A DNA stretch of 64,000 nt from Massilia sp. Bi118 (GCF_918697865.1 NZ_CAKKMV010000008.1:62001-126000), one strand, 5' to 3'; counted from the first letter of the stretch, positions 18,780 to 30,844 are shown. Notes: generated from the letters alone by a model not told the origin. A program made the numbers and translations.

Positions 18780-20114
18780 TCATTTGCCTGATGAGGCCGG
18801 CGTGATCCGCCACACCACGTTACCGACGTCATCCGCCAGCAGGATCGCGCCCTGCTTGTCGACCGCGACGCCGACCGGTCGTCCATAGGCTTTGTCGTCC
18901 TTGCTCAGGAAGCCGGTCAGCACGTCCTGCGGCGGGCCGCTCGGCTTGCCGTCGCTGAAGGGGACGAAGACCAGCTTGTAGCCGGAATACGGCCTGCGGT
19001 TCCACGAACCGTGCTGGCCGACTAGGGCGCCGTTTCTGAACTGCGGCATCAGGCTGGCGTCGTAGAAGGCCAGGCCCAGCGAGGCCGTGTGCGCGCCCAT
19101 CGCGTAATCCGGCGATATCGCCCTGGCCACCATCTCCGGCCTCGGCGGCTTGACGCGGGTATCGACGTGCTGGCCGTAGTAGCTGTAGGGCCAGCCGTAG
19201 AAGGCGCCGTCCTTCACCGAGGTGATGTAGTCGGGCACCAGCTCGTTGCCCAGCTCGTCGCGCTCGTTGACGGCGGTCCACAGCAGCTTGCTTTGCGGGT
19301 GGAAGGCCAGGCCGTTCGGGTTGCGCAGGCCGGAAGCAAAGATGCGCGCCTTGCCGCTGGCAATGTCATATTCCCAGATCGCGGCGCGGCCTTCTTCGGC
19401 CGCCATGCCGTTCTCGGCGACGTTGCTGTTCGAGCCGACGGTCACGTAGAGCTTCTTGCCGTCTGGCGAAGCAGCCACGTTCTTGGTCCAGTGGTGGTTG
19501 ATCCCGGCCGGCAGGTCCATCACTTTCACGCCCTGGCCGCCGAGCGTGGTCTCGCCGGTCTTGTACGGGAAGCGCCACAAGGCGTCGGCATTCGCGATGT
19601 ACAGGTCGCTGCCGGCCAGGGTCATGCCGAAGGGCGAATTCAGGTTCTCCGCGAACACCGTTTTCGATTCCGCCGTGCCGTCGGCCTTCACGCCGCGCAG
19701 CAGGATGATTTTATTCGGCGATTCGACGCCGGCGCCGGCGCGCTTCTGCACCAGTTTTTGCACCTTGGCCTTGATGCCCGGCTCCTTCGGCGCATTGACC
19801 GGCTTGTTGCTCTCGGCAACCAGCACGTCGCCGTTCGGCAGCACGTAAAGCCAGCGCGGGTGCTCGAGATCGCTGGCGTAGGCGGTGGCCGCCAGCCCGG
19901 CCGCCGGGGTCGGGTGCGTGCCCTGCGGCCAGGCCTCGGCCTTCGCGATGTGGACCGTCGGGATGAGCGTGTGCTCGGGCGCCGGCAGGGTCGGATTCGG
20001 ACCGAAGCCCGGCGCATAGCCGCCGGCGGACAGGGGCGGGGAGACGGGCTGCTGGGCACACGCACACAGGCTCGCGGCGCCCAGCAGGGCCGCCGTGAGA
20101 GTGCGCGGGGTCAT
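18780..20114 (-). CDS. PQQ-dependent sugar (sorbosone-type) dehydrogenase, lipoprotein
   Basis: A 444-residue exported protein with an N-terminal hydrophobic signal and a Cys-containing lipobox-like stretch (AASLCAC). It is therefore probably lipid-anchored in the periplasm. The rest is a six-bladed beta-propeller of the GDH-B/L-sorbosone dehydrogenase family, with [37 protein letters not shown] and [13 protein letters not shown] blocks. By family it oxidises an aldose or related compound with PQQ. The true substrate is unknown and no pqq genes are nearby. Its start overlaps the end of the upstream small gene by 4 bases. Confidence 0.85.
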   Translation of the reverse strand: MTPRTLTAALLGAASLCACAQQPVSPPLSAGGYAPGFGPNPTLPAPEHTLIPTVHIAKAEAWPQGTHPTPAAGLAATAYASDLEHPRWLYVLPNGDVLVAESNKPVNAPKEPGIKAKVQKLVQKRAGAGVESPNKIILLRGVKADGTAESKTVFAENLNSPFGMTLAGSDLYIANADALWRFPYKTGETTLGGQGVKVMDLPAGINHHWTKNVAASPDGKKLYVTVGSNSNVAENGMAAEEGRAAIWEYDIASGKARIFASGLRNPNGLAFHPQSKLLWTAVNERDELGNELVPDYITSVKDGAFYGWPYSYYGQHVDTRVKPPRPEMVARAISPDYAMGAHTASLGLAFYDASLMPQFRNGALVGQHGSWNRRPYSGYKLVFVPFSDGKPSGPPQDVLTGFLSKDDKAYGRPVGVAVDKQGAILLADDVGNVVWRITPASSGK

Positions 20115-20434
20115 TCTTTTTTTCCGTCGTTGCCCAGGCGGGCGGCATCGTGATCGCGCATGTCGCGATGGCGTTCGGGCTGCGGTTCAGCCTGGCCGGT
20201 GGCGCCCGGTTTCGGGTCGACAGCCTGCTCGATGCCGGGCGTGCCGCGGCCTTCGTAGTTCTCGGTATCGACCAGGCCGTTTTCCAGATCGGAAGCCGCT
20301 TGCTGGATGATGCCGCGCGGCTTGATGCCCTGGCCGTCCGGCGATTCGTCGCGCTCGTGCGGTTCGCGCTTGTAGTCCTGCTCTTCGATCTTGCGGTCGG
20401 TGTTCACGACGCGGTCTTTGGCTTCTTCTACCAT
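20111..20434 (-). CDS. Hypothetical small polar protein
   Basis: A 107-residue protein rich in Asp, Glu, Arg and Gln, with no cysteine, no hydrophobic segment and no family I recognise. It is probably largely disordered. The ATG at 20434 has a strong GAGGAG site. Its TGA overlaps the start of the PQQ-type dehydrogenase (ATGA), so the two are translationally coupled. Coding status is supported by the ribosome-binding site and the overlap; function is unknown. Confidence 0.65.
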   Translation of the reverse strand: MVEEAKDRVVNTDRKIEEQDYKREPHERDESPDGQGIKPRGIIQQAASDLENGLVDTENYEGRGTPGIEQAVDPKPGATGQAEPQPERHRDMRDHDAARLGNDGKKE

Positions 20435-20581
20435 AGCAATTCTCCTCAAGCATGCTCACATTGCTTAAAGCCTAACGCGCAGCCTGAAAGCGGGTCGCGC
20501 AATTGAATACAAAGACAGTGATGCTTTTTTGCAATTAAATAGCTAACATGCTGGTTTGTGTGCCGTTTGCCGGGAATTGCC

Positions 20582-21553
20582 GTGAACTCTCAAGTCGACC
20601 TCCACCATACCGCCAGCGACTGCCCGAATTGCGGGGCCCATGTGTCCGGGAACTTCTGCCACGAATGCGGCCAGGAGACCGTGCTGCATCCGCCGAGCAC
20701 GCGCGAGTTCCTGCACGAATTCGTCGGCCATTACGTGGCGCTGGAAGGCAAGCTGCTGCAGACGATGAAGCTGCTGCTGCTCAAGCCCGGCCAGCTGAGC
20801 CTCGAATACATGCAGGGACGCCGCGTGCGCTACATCGAGCCGCTGCGCGTCTACCTGACCTTCAGTCTGATCTTCTTTGCCGTGTTTAAGTTCATGGGCG
20901 AGGATCATCACATCGGCGGCGTCAAACTCGACGGTGCCCCAGTCGTCAAAGTCGACCCACAGGACAAGAAGAAGGCCGCGTCCACGCACCCGCCCGCCGC
21001 GACGGCCGCCAAGCCGGACGAGGACGAAAGCGACGATCCGCCGGCGATGGACAAGGTGCGCGCCGAACTGCGCAAGGACGAGGCCCTGCAGGACGTCAAG
21101 AAGGACCTCGGCAAGGACAATGCGGGCATCGTCGAGACGATCGAAAAAATCGCCAGCGCCGCAGCCGACGACGATGGCGCAAAGCTCAAGAAGGTCTTCT
21201 TCGGCTCCGCGCCCTATGCGGTGTTCGCGATGATGCCGCTGTTCGCCCTGTACCTGAAAATACTTTACCTGGGCACCGGCAAGCGCTACGGCGAGCACCT
21301 GCTGTTCGCGCTGCACACGAATGCCTTCGCCTTCCTGATGCTGACCCTGCTCCTCGTGATCCCGTCCGGCGTACCCTGGGTCGGCAAGCTGCTCGGCCTG
21401 TGGCTGACCTTCTACCTGCCCACCGCGATGCGCCGCGTGTATGGCGGCTCGCGCAAGATGACGGCATTAAGATGGATCGTGCTGATGTTCCTGCATCTGC
21501 TGACACTGACCGTTGCCATCTCCGTCACGGTCGGAGTCGGGGCGTCGCATTAA
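20582..21553 (+). CDS. DUF3667-like membrane protein with zinc ribbon
   Basis: A 323-residue protein. The N-terminus carries a zinc ribbon (CPNCG ... CHECGQ). A segment resembling DUF3667 proteins follows (REFLHEFVGHY, GRRVRYIEPLRVYLTFS) with a first membrane helix at about 95-110. A charged region of about 100 residues comes next, then three to four membrane helices (about 210-320). The function is unknown. The GTG at 20582 is a plausible start; an ATG at 20558 is the alternative. Family assignment is from memory of the motif layout. Confidence 0.75.
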   Translation: MNSQVDLHHTASDCPNCGAHVSGNFCHECGQETVLHPPSTREFLHEFVGHYVALEGKLLQTMKLLLLKPGQLSLEYMQGRRVRYIEPLRVYLTFSLIFFAVFKFMGEDHHIGGVKLDGAPVVKVDPQDKKKAASTHPPAATAAKPDEDESDDPPAMDKVRAELRKDEALQDVKKDLGKDNAGIVETIEKIASAAADDDGAKLKKVFFGSAPYAVFAMMPLFALYLKILYLGTGKRYGEHLLFALHTNAFAFLMLTLLLVIPSGVPWVGKLLGLWLTFYLPTAMRRVYGGSRKMTALRWIVLMFLHLLTLTVAISVTVGVGASH

Positions 21554-21591
21554 GTTCCGGTGAATCTTGCCGGATCTGCGCCGGCCAAATA

Positions 21592-21611
21592 TACTGTGCG
21601 TTTGTACAGTA
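21592..21611. promoter_or_regulatory. LexA box upstream of nadK-recN
   Basis: TACTGT-N8-ACAGTA: the consensus CTGT-N8-ACAG is perfect (21594-21609) and the dyad extends by two bases on each side. It lies about 84 bases before nadK. It predicts SOS control of the nadK-recN unit; recN is a classical LexA-regulated gene. Confidence 0.8.
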
Positions 21612-21694
21612 ATTGCTGAGCGGCCGTATGGCAGAAGCCGGGAGAATCGGTTAATCTCCCCCGTGTCGTTTTCCATTACCGCCGAGATCTCCCT

Positions 21695-22597
21695 ATGTCC
21701 GCTACGCCCGAAACGCAACAAACCATCGCGCTGGTCGTGCGGCACAACACTGCCGGGATCGACGAGCCGGTGCAGGCCATCGTGGATTTCCTGCGCGATG
21801 CCGGCTACCTTGTCGTGTTCGAGCAGGAGACCGCCAGCCATGTGCAGGTGGAGGGCGTGGCCGCGATGGGTGTCGACGAGATCGGCGCACAGGCCAAGCT
21901 CGTGATCGTGATGGGCGGCGACGGCACCATGCTGGGCGTGGCGCGCCAGCTGGCCCGCTACAAGGTGCCCCTCATCGGCATCAACCAGGGCCGCCTCGGC
22001 TTCATGACCGACATCCCGATCGACCGCATGCTGCCGGCGCTGGCCGAGATCCTCAGCGGCAAGGCGAGGGCGGAGGAACGCACCCTGCTGGAAGCGCGCC
22101 TGGTGCGCGACGGCAAGGAGATCCACTGCTCGGTGGCGGTGAACGACGTGGTGGTGGCGCGCGGTTCCGGCGCCGGCATGGCCGAACTGAAGGTGTCGGT
22201 GGACGGCGCCTTCATGTACAACCAGCGTTCGGACGGCCTGATCGTGTCCACGCCCACCGGCTCGACCGCGTACGCGCTGTCGGCCGGCGGCCCGCTGCTG
22301 CATCCGACCCTGGCCGGCATCGTGCTGGTGCCGATCGCGCCGCACGCGCTGTCGAACCGCCCGATCGTGGTGCCGGACACCAGCGACATCGTGGTCGAGA
22401 TCATGAATGGCCGCGACATCAGCGTGAACTTCGACATGCAGACTTTCACGAGCCTGCAGCACGGCGACCAGATCATGATCTCGCGCTCGCCGAACACCAT
22501 CACCTTCCTGCATCCCGAGGGGTGGAGCTACTACCACACCCTGCGCGAAAAGCTGCACTGGAACGAGTATCCCTCCAGCGACGGCAAGCTGAAATAA
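21695..22597 (+). CDS. nadK: NAD kinase
   Basis: A 300-residue ATP-NAD kinase that makes NADP. The catalytic GGDG motif is in [12 protein letters not shown] at about residue 71. Further signatures are the NDVVVARG block and the [16 protein letters not shown] nucleotide-binding loop. Length matches E. coli NadK (292). It is followed 50 bases later by recN and preceded by a LexA box. hrcA, which often precedes nadK in related bacteria, is not here. Confidence 0.96.
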   Translation: MSATPETQQTIALVVRHNTAGIDEPVQAIVDFLRDAGYLVVFEQETASHVQVEGVAAMGVDEIGAQAKLVIVMGGDGTMLGVARQLARYKVPLIGINQGRLGFMTDIPIDRMLPALAEILSGKARAEERTLLEARLVRDGKEIHCSVAVNDVVVARGSGAGMAELKVSVDGAFMYNQRSDGLIVSTPTGSTAYALSAGGPLLHPTLAGIVLVPIAPHALSNRPIVVPDTSDIVVEIMNGRDISVNFDMQTFTSLQHGDQIMISRSPNTITFLHPEGWSYYHTLREKLHWNEYPSSDGKLK

Positions 22598-22647
22598 TCA
22601 ACAAGAAATTCCGCTTATTTACCGATCCTCAGGAGACCTGTTTCTTC

Positions 22648-24312
<1,665 letters not shown>

Positions 24313-24325
24313 GTCGTCGCCTGCC

Positions 24326-24403
24326 CGTCGTTCCCGCGCAGGCGGGAACCCAAGTTTCTCTGATGCGCCACGAACTTGGATCCCCGCCTGCGCGGGGACG
24401 ACG
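24326..24403. repeat. REPIN-like inverted pair (copy 2)
   Basis: CGTCGTTCCCGCG-CAGG-CGGGAACCCAAGTTT and its near-inverse (AACTTGGATCCCCGCCTG-CGCGGGGACGACG) lie between recN and hemH, with the CCAAGTT ends facing each other. Confidence 0.85.
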
Positions 24404-24442
24404 GATGGCATAATTACAGGTCGAATTCCCCTATCCCAACTC

Positions 24443-25546
24443 ATGCCCTTCAGAAAAGAACCGCCTCATACCCATGGCACGATCGCCAAGAGCGGCGTCG
24501 TGCTGGTCAACCTCGGTACGCCGGACGCGCCCACGCGCAAGGCGGTGCGGCGTTATCTGAAGGAATTCCTGTCCGACCCGCGCGTGGTGGAAATCCCGCG
24601 CGCGATCTGGAACCTGATCCTCAAACTCGTCATCCTGCCTTTCCGTTCCGGGAAGTCGGCGCAGAAGTACGCGATGATCTGGACCCGCGAAGGCTCGCCG
24701 CTGAAGGTGTACACGGCGCGGCAGGCAAGCAGGCTGCAGGCGCTGCTGGTCGAGCGCGGCCACGAGGACGTCGAAGTGGCGATGGCGATGCGCTACGGCT
24801 CGCCGCCGCTGCCGCAGGTGCTCGATGAACTGAAGGCGAAGGGCGTCGACCGCATCGTGGTGCTGCCGGCCTATCCGCAGTACTCGGGCACCACCACGGC
24901 CTCGATCTGGGACGCCGTCTACGCGCACTACGGCCAGGTCCGCAACATTCCCGAACTGCGCCTGGTCAAGCACTACCACGACCACGAAGGCTATATCGAG
25001 GCGCTCGCCGATTCGGTGCTCGATTACTGGGAAACCCACGGCCGCGGCGAGAAGCTGGTGATGAGCTTCCACGGCGTGCCGAAGCGCACCCTGATGCTGG
25101 GCGACCCCTACTATTGCGAATGCCAGCGCACCGGGCGCCTGCTGGCGGCGCGCCTGCGCCTGTCTCCGGACCAGTACCTGGTGACCTTTCAGTCGCGCTT
25201 CGGGCGCGCCGAATGGCTGCAGCCCTACACGGCGCCGACCGTGCAGCAGCTGGCGCGCGAGGGGGTCAAGCGCATCGATGTGATCTGCCCGGGCTTCACC
25301 AGCGACTGCCTGGAGACCCTCGAAGAAATCAATATGGAAGTGCGGCGCGATTTCGAGACCAATGGCGGCCAGGACTACCACTACATTCCCTGCCTGAACG
25401 ACAATCCGGTCTGGATCACGGGGCTGGCGGAGATCGCCGAGCAGCACCTGATCGGCTGGCCCACGATGATGAGCCCGTCACAGCGCGAAGCCCAGCGCAA
25501 GGATGCGGAAGCCGCGCGCGAGCACGCCGCCCGTTTGGGCGCGTAA
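24443..25546 (+). CDS. hemH: Ferrochelatase
   Basis: A 367-residue enzyme that inserts ferrous iron into protoporphyrin IX, the last step of haem synthesis. The catalytic His is in SFHGVPKRTL at about residue 212. The substrate region LVNLGTPDAPT is at the N-terminus, and the C-terminal part has CPGFTSDCLETLEEI. Length and motifs match beta-proteobacterial HemH, including the first 20 extra residues. It is separated from recN by the REPIN-like repeat. Confidence 0.96.
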   Translation: MPFRKEPPHTHGTIAKSGVVLVNLGTPDAPTRKAVRRYLKEFLSDPRVVEIPRAIWNLILKLVILPFRSGKSAQKYAMIWTREGSPLKVYTARQASRLQALLVERGHEDVEVAMAMRYGSPPLPQVLDELKAKGVDRIVVLPAYPQYSGTTTASIWDAVYAHYGQVRNIPELRLVKHYHDHEGYIEALADSVLDYWETHGRGEKLVMSFHGVPKRTLMLGDPYYCECQRTGRLLAARLRLSPDQYLVTFQSRFGRAEWLQPYTAPTVQQLAREGVKRIDVICPGFTSDCLETLEEINMEVRRDFETNGGQDYHYIPCLNDNPVWITGLAEIAEQHLIGWPTMMSPSQREAQRKDAEAAREHAARLGA

Positions 25547-25553
25547 TCACCTG

Positions 25554-25661
25554 CTAAAATGGCACGTTTTGCGGCGTCGCCCCAAGTTCCGCCAGGCAGA
25601 TCGCTGCCAGTGCGAGGGCGGTCCAGACCACCACGGCGCCGCTGATCAGATGCAGTCTCAT
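25554..25661 (-). CDS. Possible small membrane protein (35 aa)
   Basis: Reading left from an ATG at 25661 gives 35 residues: a short basic start, one hydrophobic helix (about 6-25) and a polar tail. A GGGGAAA stretch lies 5-10 bases upstream and could be a ribosome-binding site. A longer in-frame version begins at 25763. Nothing else supports translation, so this is a weak call. Confidence 0.3.
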   Translation of the reverse strand: MRLHLISGAVVVWTALALAAICLAELGATPQNVPF

Positions 25662-25783
25662 GATCTTTCCCCTGTTCCAATTAGGAAACATGGTAAAACG
25701 GCCAATGGTTGCCGGGTTCTGCTGCCGCGTAAATCTTGTAACAAAAAATGACGCGATATGCACATGTTAGCCCTGCAATTCCC

Positions 25784-25811
25784 CTTGAAAACGTAGGGGA
25801 TCGCCCCATAT
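25784..25811 (+). promoter_or_regulatory. Sigma-32 (RpoH) heat-shock promoter before grpE
   Basis: CTTGAA at 25784-25789, 14-base spacer and CCCCATAT at 25804-25811 match the sigma-32 consensus almost exactly. It is 68 bases before the grpE start. No CIRCE inverted repeat (the HrcA target) is visible here. Confidence 0.85.
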
Positions 25812-25878
25812 GTGGCCCGTGTGACAAGCAGGACAAGTTAAACAATCAGCCAAGTCCTTGATTCTAGGAGTTTTTTCG

Positions 25879-26442
25879 ATGCAAGACCAAGAAAACCAAG
25901 AGGTATCCAACCAGCCGGAAGCCAACGCCGCTGCCGACGCGGCGAATGCCGCGAATGCAGGCCAGGCCGCGCAATCGTCGGAAACCAGCCTCGAAGAACA
26001 GCTGAGCGCCACCGAAGCCAAGCTGGCCGAGATGCACGATGCATTCATGCGCGCGAAAGCCGAAGCGGACAACATCCGCCGCCGCGCCCAGGAAGATGTG
26101 AGCAAGGCCCATAAATTTGCGATCGAGAGTTTTGCCGAGGCCATGGTGCCGGTGCGCGACAGCCTCGAGATGGCCCTGAAGGTCGAAGCTCCCACCGTGG
26201 AGTCGATCAAGGAAGGCGTCGAGATGACCCTCAAGCAGCTCACCGCCGCGTTCGAGAAGAACCGCCTGGTCGAAGTGATGCCGCAGGCGGGCGACAAGCT
26301 CGACCCGAACAGGCACCAGGCCGTGGCCGTCGTGCCTTCGGAGCAGGAAGCGAACACCGTCGTCGCAGTGTTGCAAAAAGGTTACATGATTGCCGACCGC
26401 CTGCTGCGTCCGGCCATCGTGACTGCTGCACAGCCGAAATAA
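25879..26442 (+). CDS. grpE: Nucleotide exchange factor GrpE
   Basis: A 187-residue dimeric co-chaperone that releases ADP from DnaK. There is an acidic, Ala-rich disordered N-terminus (1-45) and a long coiled coil (about 45-110). The C-terminal beta domain has [17 protein letters not shown] and [19 protein letters not shown]. The ATG at 25879 follows AGGAG. It sits behind a sigma-32 promoter and is followed by dnaK and dnaJ. Confidence 0.96.
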   Translation: MQDQENQEVSNQPEANAAADAANAANAGQAAQSSETSLEEQLSATEAKLAEMHDAFMRAKAEADNIRRRAQEDVSKAHKFAIESFAEAMVPVRDSLEMALKVEAPTVESIKEGVEMTLKQLTAAFEKNRLVEVMPQAGDKLDPNRHQAVAVVPSEQEANTVVAVLQKGYMIADRLLRPAIVTAAQPK

Positions 26443-26535
26443 ATATTGCTGAGCCTACTTCCAAGCTCTTGAAAGCACGCAGTTTTTCCCTATATTCGAC
26501 ACATCTGAACACTAAGTACTAAAAAGGACAACATT

Positions 26536-28479
26536 ATGGGCAAAATCATCGGTATCGACCTGGGCACCACCAACTCCTGCGTGGCGATCATGGAAAATGG
26601 CCAGCCCAAGGTCATCGAAAATGCCGAAGGTGCTCGCACTACGCCTTCGATCATCGCCTACCAGGAAGACGGCGAAATCCTCGTCGGCGCGCCTGCAAAA
26701 CGCCAGGCTGTCACCAACCCGAAGAACACCCTGTTCGCGGTCAAGCGCCTGATCGGCCGTAAATTCGACGAGAAGGAAGTCCAGAAGGACATCTCGCTGA
26801 TGCCGTACTCGATCACCAAGGCCGACAACGGCGACGCCTGGGTCGGCGTGCGCGACAAGAAGCTGGCGCCGCCGCAGATCTCGGCCGAAGTGCTGCGCAA
26901 GATGAAGAAGACCGCCGAGGACTACCTGGGCGAAGAAGTCACCGAAGCCGTGATCACCGTGCCGGCTTACTTCAACGACTCGCAGCGCCAGGCAACCAAG
27001 GACGCCGGCCGCATCGCCGGCCTGGACGTCAAGCGCATCATCAACGAACCGACCGCGGCCGCACTGGCCTTCGGCCTGGACAAGACCGACAAGGGCGACC
27101 GCAAGATCGCCGTGTATGACCTCGGCGGCGGCACCTTCGACGTGTCGATCATCGAGATCGCGGACGTCGACGGCGAGAAGCAGTTCGAAGTGCTGTCGAC
27201 CAACGGCGACACCTTCCTGGGCGGCGAAGACTTCGACCAGCGCATCATCGACTACATCATCGACGAGTTCAAGAAGATCAACGGCCTCGACCTGTCGAAG
27301 GACGCGATCGCCCTGCAGCGCATCAAGGCTTCGGCCGAGCGCGCGAAGATCGAGCTGTCGTCCTCGCAGCAGACCGAAATCAACGAGCCGTACATCGCCA
27401 TGGCGAACGGCGCGCCGGTCCACCTGAACCTGAAGATGACCCGCGCCAAGCTGGAGTCTCTGGTCGAGGAACTGATCAACAAGACCATCGAGCCGTGCCG
27501 CGTTGCGATCAAGGATGCAGGCGTCAAGGTTTCGGACATCGACGACATCATCCTGGTCGGCGGCATGACCCGTATGCCGAAGGTGCAGGAAAAGGTGAAG
27601 GAGTTCTTCGGCAAGGATCCGCGCAAGGACGTCAACCCGGACGAGGCCGTCGCAGTCGGCGCCGCGATCCAGGGCTCGGTGCTGGCCGGCGACCGCAAGG
27701 ACCTGCTGCTGCTGGACGTGACCCCGCTGTCGCTGGGTATCGAAACCCTGGGCGGCGTGATGACCAAGATGATCCACAAGAACACGACGATCCCGACCAA
27801 GTTCTCGCAGGTGTTCTCGACCGCCGACGACAACCAGCCGGCCGTGACCATCAAGGTTTACCAGGGCGAGCGTGAAATCGCTGCGGGCAACAAGGGCCTG
27901 GGCGAATTCAACCTCGAAGGCATCCCGCCGGCGCCGCGCGGCACCCCGCAGATCGAAGTGACCTTCGACATCGACGCCAACGGCATCCTGCACGTGGGCG
28001 CGAAGGACAAGGCCACCGGCAAGGAAAACAAGATCACCATCAAGGCGAACTCGGGCCTGTCGGAAGACGAGATCCAGAAGATGGTGAAGGACGCCGAGCT
28101 GAACGCGGAAGAAGACAAGAAGGTCAAGGAACTGGCCGAGTCGCGCAACCAGGCCGACGCGCTGGTCCACTCGACCCGCAAGTCCCTGACCGAGTACGGC
28201 GACAAGCTGGAAGGCGGCGAGAAGGAGAAGATCGAAGCTGCGATCACCGACCTGGAAGGCTCGATCAAGTCAGGCGACAAGGCCGAGATCGACGCCAAGG
28301 TGGCAGCCCTGTCGACCGCTGCGCAAAAGCTGGGCGAGAAGATGTACGCCGACATGCAGGGCCAGCAGGCTGGCGCTGCGGGTGCGGCTGGCGCGCAACA
28401 GCCGGGCGCCGATTCGGGCGCGAAGGCGGACGATGACGTGGTCGACGCCGACTTCAAGGAAGTCAAGGACGCCAAGTAA
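26536..28479 (+). CDS. dnaK: Molecular chaperone DnaK (Hsp70)
   Basis: A 647-residue Hsp70. The nucleotide-binding domain (1-385) begins [15 protein letters not shown] and contains the phosphate-binding loops [13 protein letters not shown] and [10 protein letters not shown] linker ([13 protein letters not shown]) leads to the substrate-binding beta domain. The helical lid and a Gly/Ala/Gln-rich tail end in an acidic [12 protein letters not shown] motif that binds co-chaperones. It is 93 bases after grpE and should be transcribed from the same sigma-32 promoter. Confidence 0.98.
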   Translation: MGKIIGIDLGTTNSCVAIMENGQPKVIENAEGARTTPSIIAYQEDGEILVGAPAKRQAVTNPKNTLFAVKRLIGRKFDEKEVQKDISLMPYSITKADNGDAWVGVRDKKLAPPQISAEVLRKMKKTAEDYLGEEVTEAVITVPAYFNDSQRQATKDAGRIAGLDVKRIINEPTAAALAFGLDKTDKGDRKIAVYDLGGGTFDVSIIEIADVDGEKQFEVLSTNGDTFLGGEDFDQRIIDYIIDEFKKINGLDLSKDAIALQRIKASAERAKIELSSSQQTEINEPYIAMANGAPVHLNLKMTRAKLESLVEELINKTIEPCRVAIKDAGVKVSDIDDIILVGGMTRMPKVQEKVKEFFGKDPRKDVNPDEAVAVGAAIQGSVLAGDRKDLLLLDVTPLSLGIETLGGVMTKMIHKNTTIPTKFSQVFSTADDNQPAVTIKVYQGEREIAAGNKGLGEFNLEGIPPAPRGTPQIEVTFDIDANGILHVGAKDKATGKENKITIKANSGLSEDEIQKMVKDAELNAEEDKKVKELAESRNQADALVHSTRKSLTEYGDKLEGGEKEKIEAAITDLEGSIKSGDKAEIDAKVAALSTAAQKLGEKMYADMQGQQAGAAGAAGAQQPGADSGAKADDDVVDADFKEVKDAK

Positions 28480-28540
28480 TGTCACAATAGGGGGTTGCGG
28501 GATGGCCGGTGTGGCCACCCGCCATCCCTCGCGGAATATC

Positions 28541-28581
28541 CCGAGCCGATGCAGCCTTCTGGTGCCCGGCTCGGTTTTTTT
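28541..28581 (+). terminator. Rho-independent terminator between dnaK and dnaJ
   Basis: CCGAGCC (28541-28547) pairs with GGCTCGG (28568-28574) across a 20-base loop and is followed by T7. A second hairpin (GGATGGC/GCCATCC) precedes it. It should reduce dnaJ expression relative to dnaK unless dnaJ has its own promoter in the remaining 43 bases. Confidence 0.8.
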
Positions 28582-28624
28582 GCACAGACAGTTCAGTAGA
28601 TAGACAACAGCAAGGTGCCGACAA

Positions 28625-29749
28625 ATGGCAAAGCGTGATTTTTACGAGATCCTCGGGGTCGCGAAGACTGCGTCGGAAGACGAGATCAAGAAGTCGTATC
28701 GCAAGCTCGCGATGAAGTACCACCCCGACCGCAACCCTGACAACAAGGAAGCGGAGGAGAAGTTCAAGGAGGTCAAGGAAGCCTACGAGATGCTGACCAA
28801 TCCGGAGAAGCGCGAAGCGTACGACCGTTACGGTCACGCCGGCGTCGATCCGAACAGCGGCATGGGCGGGGGCGGCTTTGGCGCCGGCGGTTTCGGCGAT
28901 GCCTTCGGCGACATCTTCGGCGATATCTTCGGTGGTGGCCGCGGCCGCAGCTCGGGCCCGCAGGTGTACCGCGGCGCCGACCTGCGCTACAACCTCGAGA
29001 TCACGCTGGAGCAGGCAGCCGCCGGCTTCGACACCACGATCCGCGTGCCGAGCTGGGACAAGTGCGACACATGTCACGGCAGCGGCGCCAAGCCGGGCAC
29101 CCAGCCCGTCACCTGCTCGACCTGCGCCGGCCACGGCCAGGTGCGCATGCAGCAGGGCTTCTTCTCGATCCAGCAGACCTGCCCGAAGTGCCACGGCAGC
29201 GGCAAGATCATTCCGGAACCCTGCGCGGCCTGCGGCGGCGCCGGACGCATCAAGCGCAACAAGACCCTGGAAGTGAAAATCCCAGCCGGCATCGACAACG
29301 GCATGCGGATCCGCTCCTCGGGCAACGGCGAGCCGGGCACCAACGGCGGGCCGCCGGGCGACCTGTACGTCGAGATCCACATCAAGCCGCACGAAGTGTT
29401 CCAGCGCGAAGGCGACGACCTGCATTGCGAAATGCCGATCTCGTTCACCAAGGCGGCGCTGGGCGGCGAGATCGAAGTCCCGACCCTGGGCGGCAAGGTG
29501 TCCTTCACCATCCCCGAAGGCACCCAGACCGGCAAGACCTTCCGCCTGAAGGGCAAGGGCGTGAAGGGCGTGCGCTCCGGCTATGCGGGCGACCTGTTCT
29601 GCCACGTCGTGGTCGAGACCCCGGTCAAGCTCACCGACAAGCAAAAGGACCTGCTGAAGGAATTCGACCGCCTGACCAAGGAAGGTGGTTCCAAGCACAG
29701 CCCGCAAAGCAAGGGCTGGATGGATAAAGTGAAGGACTTCTTCGAGTAA
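28625..29749 (+). CDS. dnaJ: Chaperone protein DnaJ (Hsp40)
   Basis: A 374-residue type I Hsp40. The J-domain (1-70) has the HPD motif in YHPDRNPD. A Gly/Phe-rich linker (about 75-115) follows. The zinc domain has four CxxCxGxG repeats ([32 protein letters not shown]). The C-terminal substrate-binding domains complete the protein. It stimulates DnaK ATPase. It lies 145 bases after dnaK, behind a terminator hairpin, and has its own terminator downstream. Confidence 0.98.
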   Translation: MAKRDFYEILGVAKTASEDEIKKSYRKLAMKYHPDRNPDNKEAEEKFKEVKEAYEMLTNPEKREAYDRYGHAGVDPNSGMGGGGFGAGGFGDAFGDIFGDIFGGGRGRSSGPQVYRGADLRYNLEITLEQAAAGFDTTIRVPSWDKCDTCHGSGAKPGTQPVTCSTCAGHGQVRMQQGFFSIQQTCPKCHGSGKIIPEPCAACGGAGRIKRNKTLEVKIPAGIDNGMRIRSSGNGEPGTNGGPPGDLYVEIHIKPHEVFQREGDDLHCEMPISFTKAALGGEIEVPTLGGKVSFTIPEGTQTGKTFRLKGKGVKGVRSGYAGDLFCHVVVETPVKLTDKQKDLLKEFDRLTKEGGSKHSPQSKGWMDKVKDFFE

Positions 29750-29760
29750 GAGGTCCACAG

Positions 29761-29797
29761 ACCGCTGAACGGTGCGAGCCTTCAGCGGTTTTTTTTA
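29761..29797 (+). terminator. Rho-independent terminator after dnaJ
   Basis: ACCGCTGAA pairs with TTCAGCGGT (9 bp) and is followed by eight T residues. Confidence 0.9.
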
Positions 29798-29807
29798 GGG
29801 AAAAAAG

Positions 29808-30482
29808 ATGCCAAATTCAAAACCCATCACCAAAGAACTTTTCGCCAAGAACCGCGCCTGGGCGGAATCGGTCGTCGCCAAGCAGCCGGATTTCTTCCAA
29901 TCGTTGTCCGCGCAGCAGGCGCCGGAATACATGTGGATCGGCTGTTCGGACAGCCGCGTACCCGCCAACGAACTGCTGGGCATGATGCCGGGCGAGATGT
30001 TCGTCCACCGCAACGTGGCGAACGTGGTGGTGCACTCGGACCTGAACTGCCTGTCGGTGCTCCAGTTCGCCATCGATGTGCTGAAGGTGAAGCATGTGAT
30101 CGTCTGCGGCCATTACGGCTGCGGCGGTGTGCATGCGGCCCTGACCGGACGCCGGGTCGGCCTGACCGACAACTGGCTGCGCCACGTGCAGGACGTCAAG
30201 CACAAGCACGGCCGCTACCTGGGCGAGATCGTGCAGCCCACCGCCGCCCACGACCGCCTGGTCGAGCTGAACGTGGCCGAGCAGGTGATCAACTGCGCCC
30301 AGACCACCGTGGTGCAGGACGCCTGGGAGCGCGGCCAGGAACTGACGATCCACAGCTGGGTCTACGGCCTGAAGGACGGCCTGCTGCGCGACCTCGGCGT
30401 GACCGTGTCCAGCGCCGAGGAGCTGACGGAAAAATACGACGCGCTGCTGACGCGCTACGCGGAAGGCTGGACTCCGGCGTGA
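29808..30482 (+). CDS. can: Beta-class carbonic anhydrase
   Basis: A 224-residue cytoplasmic enzyme that interconverts CO2 and bicarbonate. Zinc ligands are in IGCSDSRVP (Cys, Asp and Arg dyad, about residue 46) and CGHYGCGG (His and Cys, about 102-105). Length and motifs match E. coli Can. It starts shortly after the dnaJ terminator; a promoter is not obvious. Its stop overlaps the GTG start of the pyrophosphohydrolase gene. Confidence 0.95.
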   Translation: MPNSKPITKELFAKNRAWAESVVAKQPDFFQSLSAQQAPEYMWIGCSDSRVPANELLGMMPGEMFVHRNVANVVVHSDLNCLSVLQFAIDVLKVKHVIVCGHYGCGGVHAALTGRRVGLTDNWLRHVQDVKHKHGRYLGEIVQPTAAHDRLVELNVAEQVINCAQTTVVQDAWERGQELTIHSWVYGLKDGLLRDLGVTVSSAEELTEKYDALLTRYAEGWTPA

Positions 30483-30844
30483 GCGATCTGCTGCAGCTGC
30501 GCGAACTGGTGCGCCAGTTCGTCGACGAGCGCGACTGGGACCAGTTCCACACGCCCAAGAACCTGGCGTCCGCGCTGACGGTGGAGGCGGCCGAGCTGCT
30601 GGAACACTTCCAGTGGCTGCAGCACGGCCGCATCGAGGAACTCGGGCCGGACAAGCTGGTGGAAGTGCGGCACGAGATGGCCGACGTGCTGGTCTACCTG
30701 GTGCGTATGGCCGACAAGCTGGACGTCGACCTGGTGGCCGCGGTGCAGGAGAAGATGGTGGTCAACCGGGCCAAGTACCCGGCGGAGCAGGTGCGCGGGG
30801 ATGCGCGCAAGTATTACGAGTACAAAAGTCGCTCAGAACCATAG
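30479..30844 (+). CDS. MazG-like nucleotide pyrophosphohydrolase
   Basis: A 121-residue all-alpha NTP-PPase related to MazG and dCTP pyrophosphatase 1. Two acidic metal sites are visible: ExxE in VEAAELLEHFQW (about 37-48) and ExxD in EMADVLVYLVRMAD (about 66-79). It would hydrolyse non-canonical or excess nucleoside triphosphates to monophosphates. The start is a GTG at 30479 overlapping the can stop (GTGA), so the pair is translationally coupled. The GC content drops sharply right after its stop. Confidence 0.85.
   Translation: MSDLLQLRELVRQFVDERDWDQFHTPKNLASALTVEAAELLEHFQWLQHGRIEELGPDKLVEVRHEMADVLVYLVRMADKLDVDLVAAVQEKMVVNRAKYPAEQVRGDARKYYEYKSRSEP

Noticed and set aside
25741..25878. CIRCE element before grpE
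   Set aside because: No TTAGCACTC/GAGTGCTAA-type dyad is present; only the sigma-32 promoter is supported.
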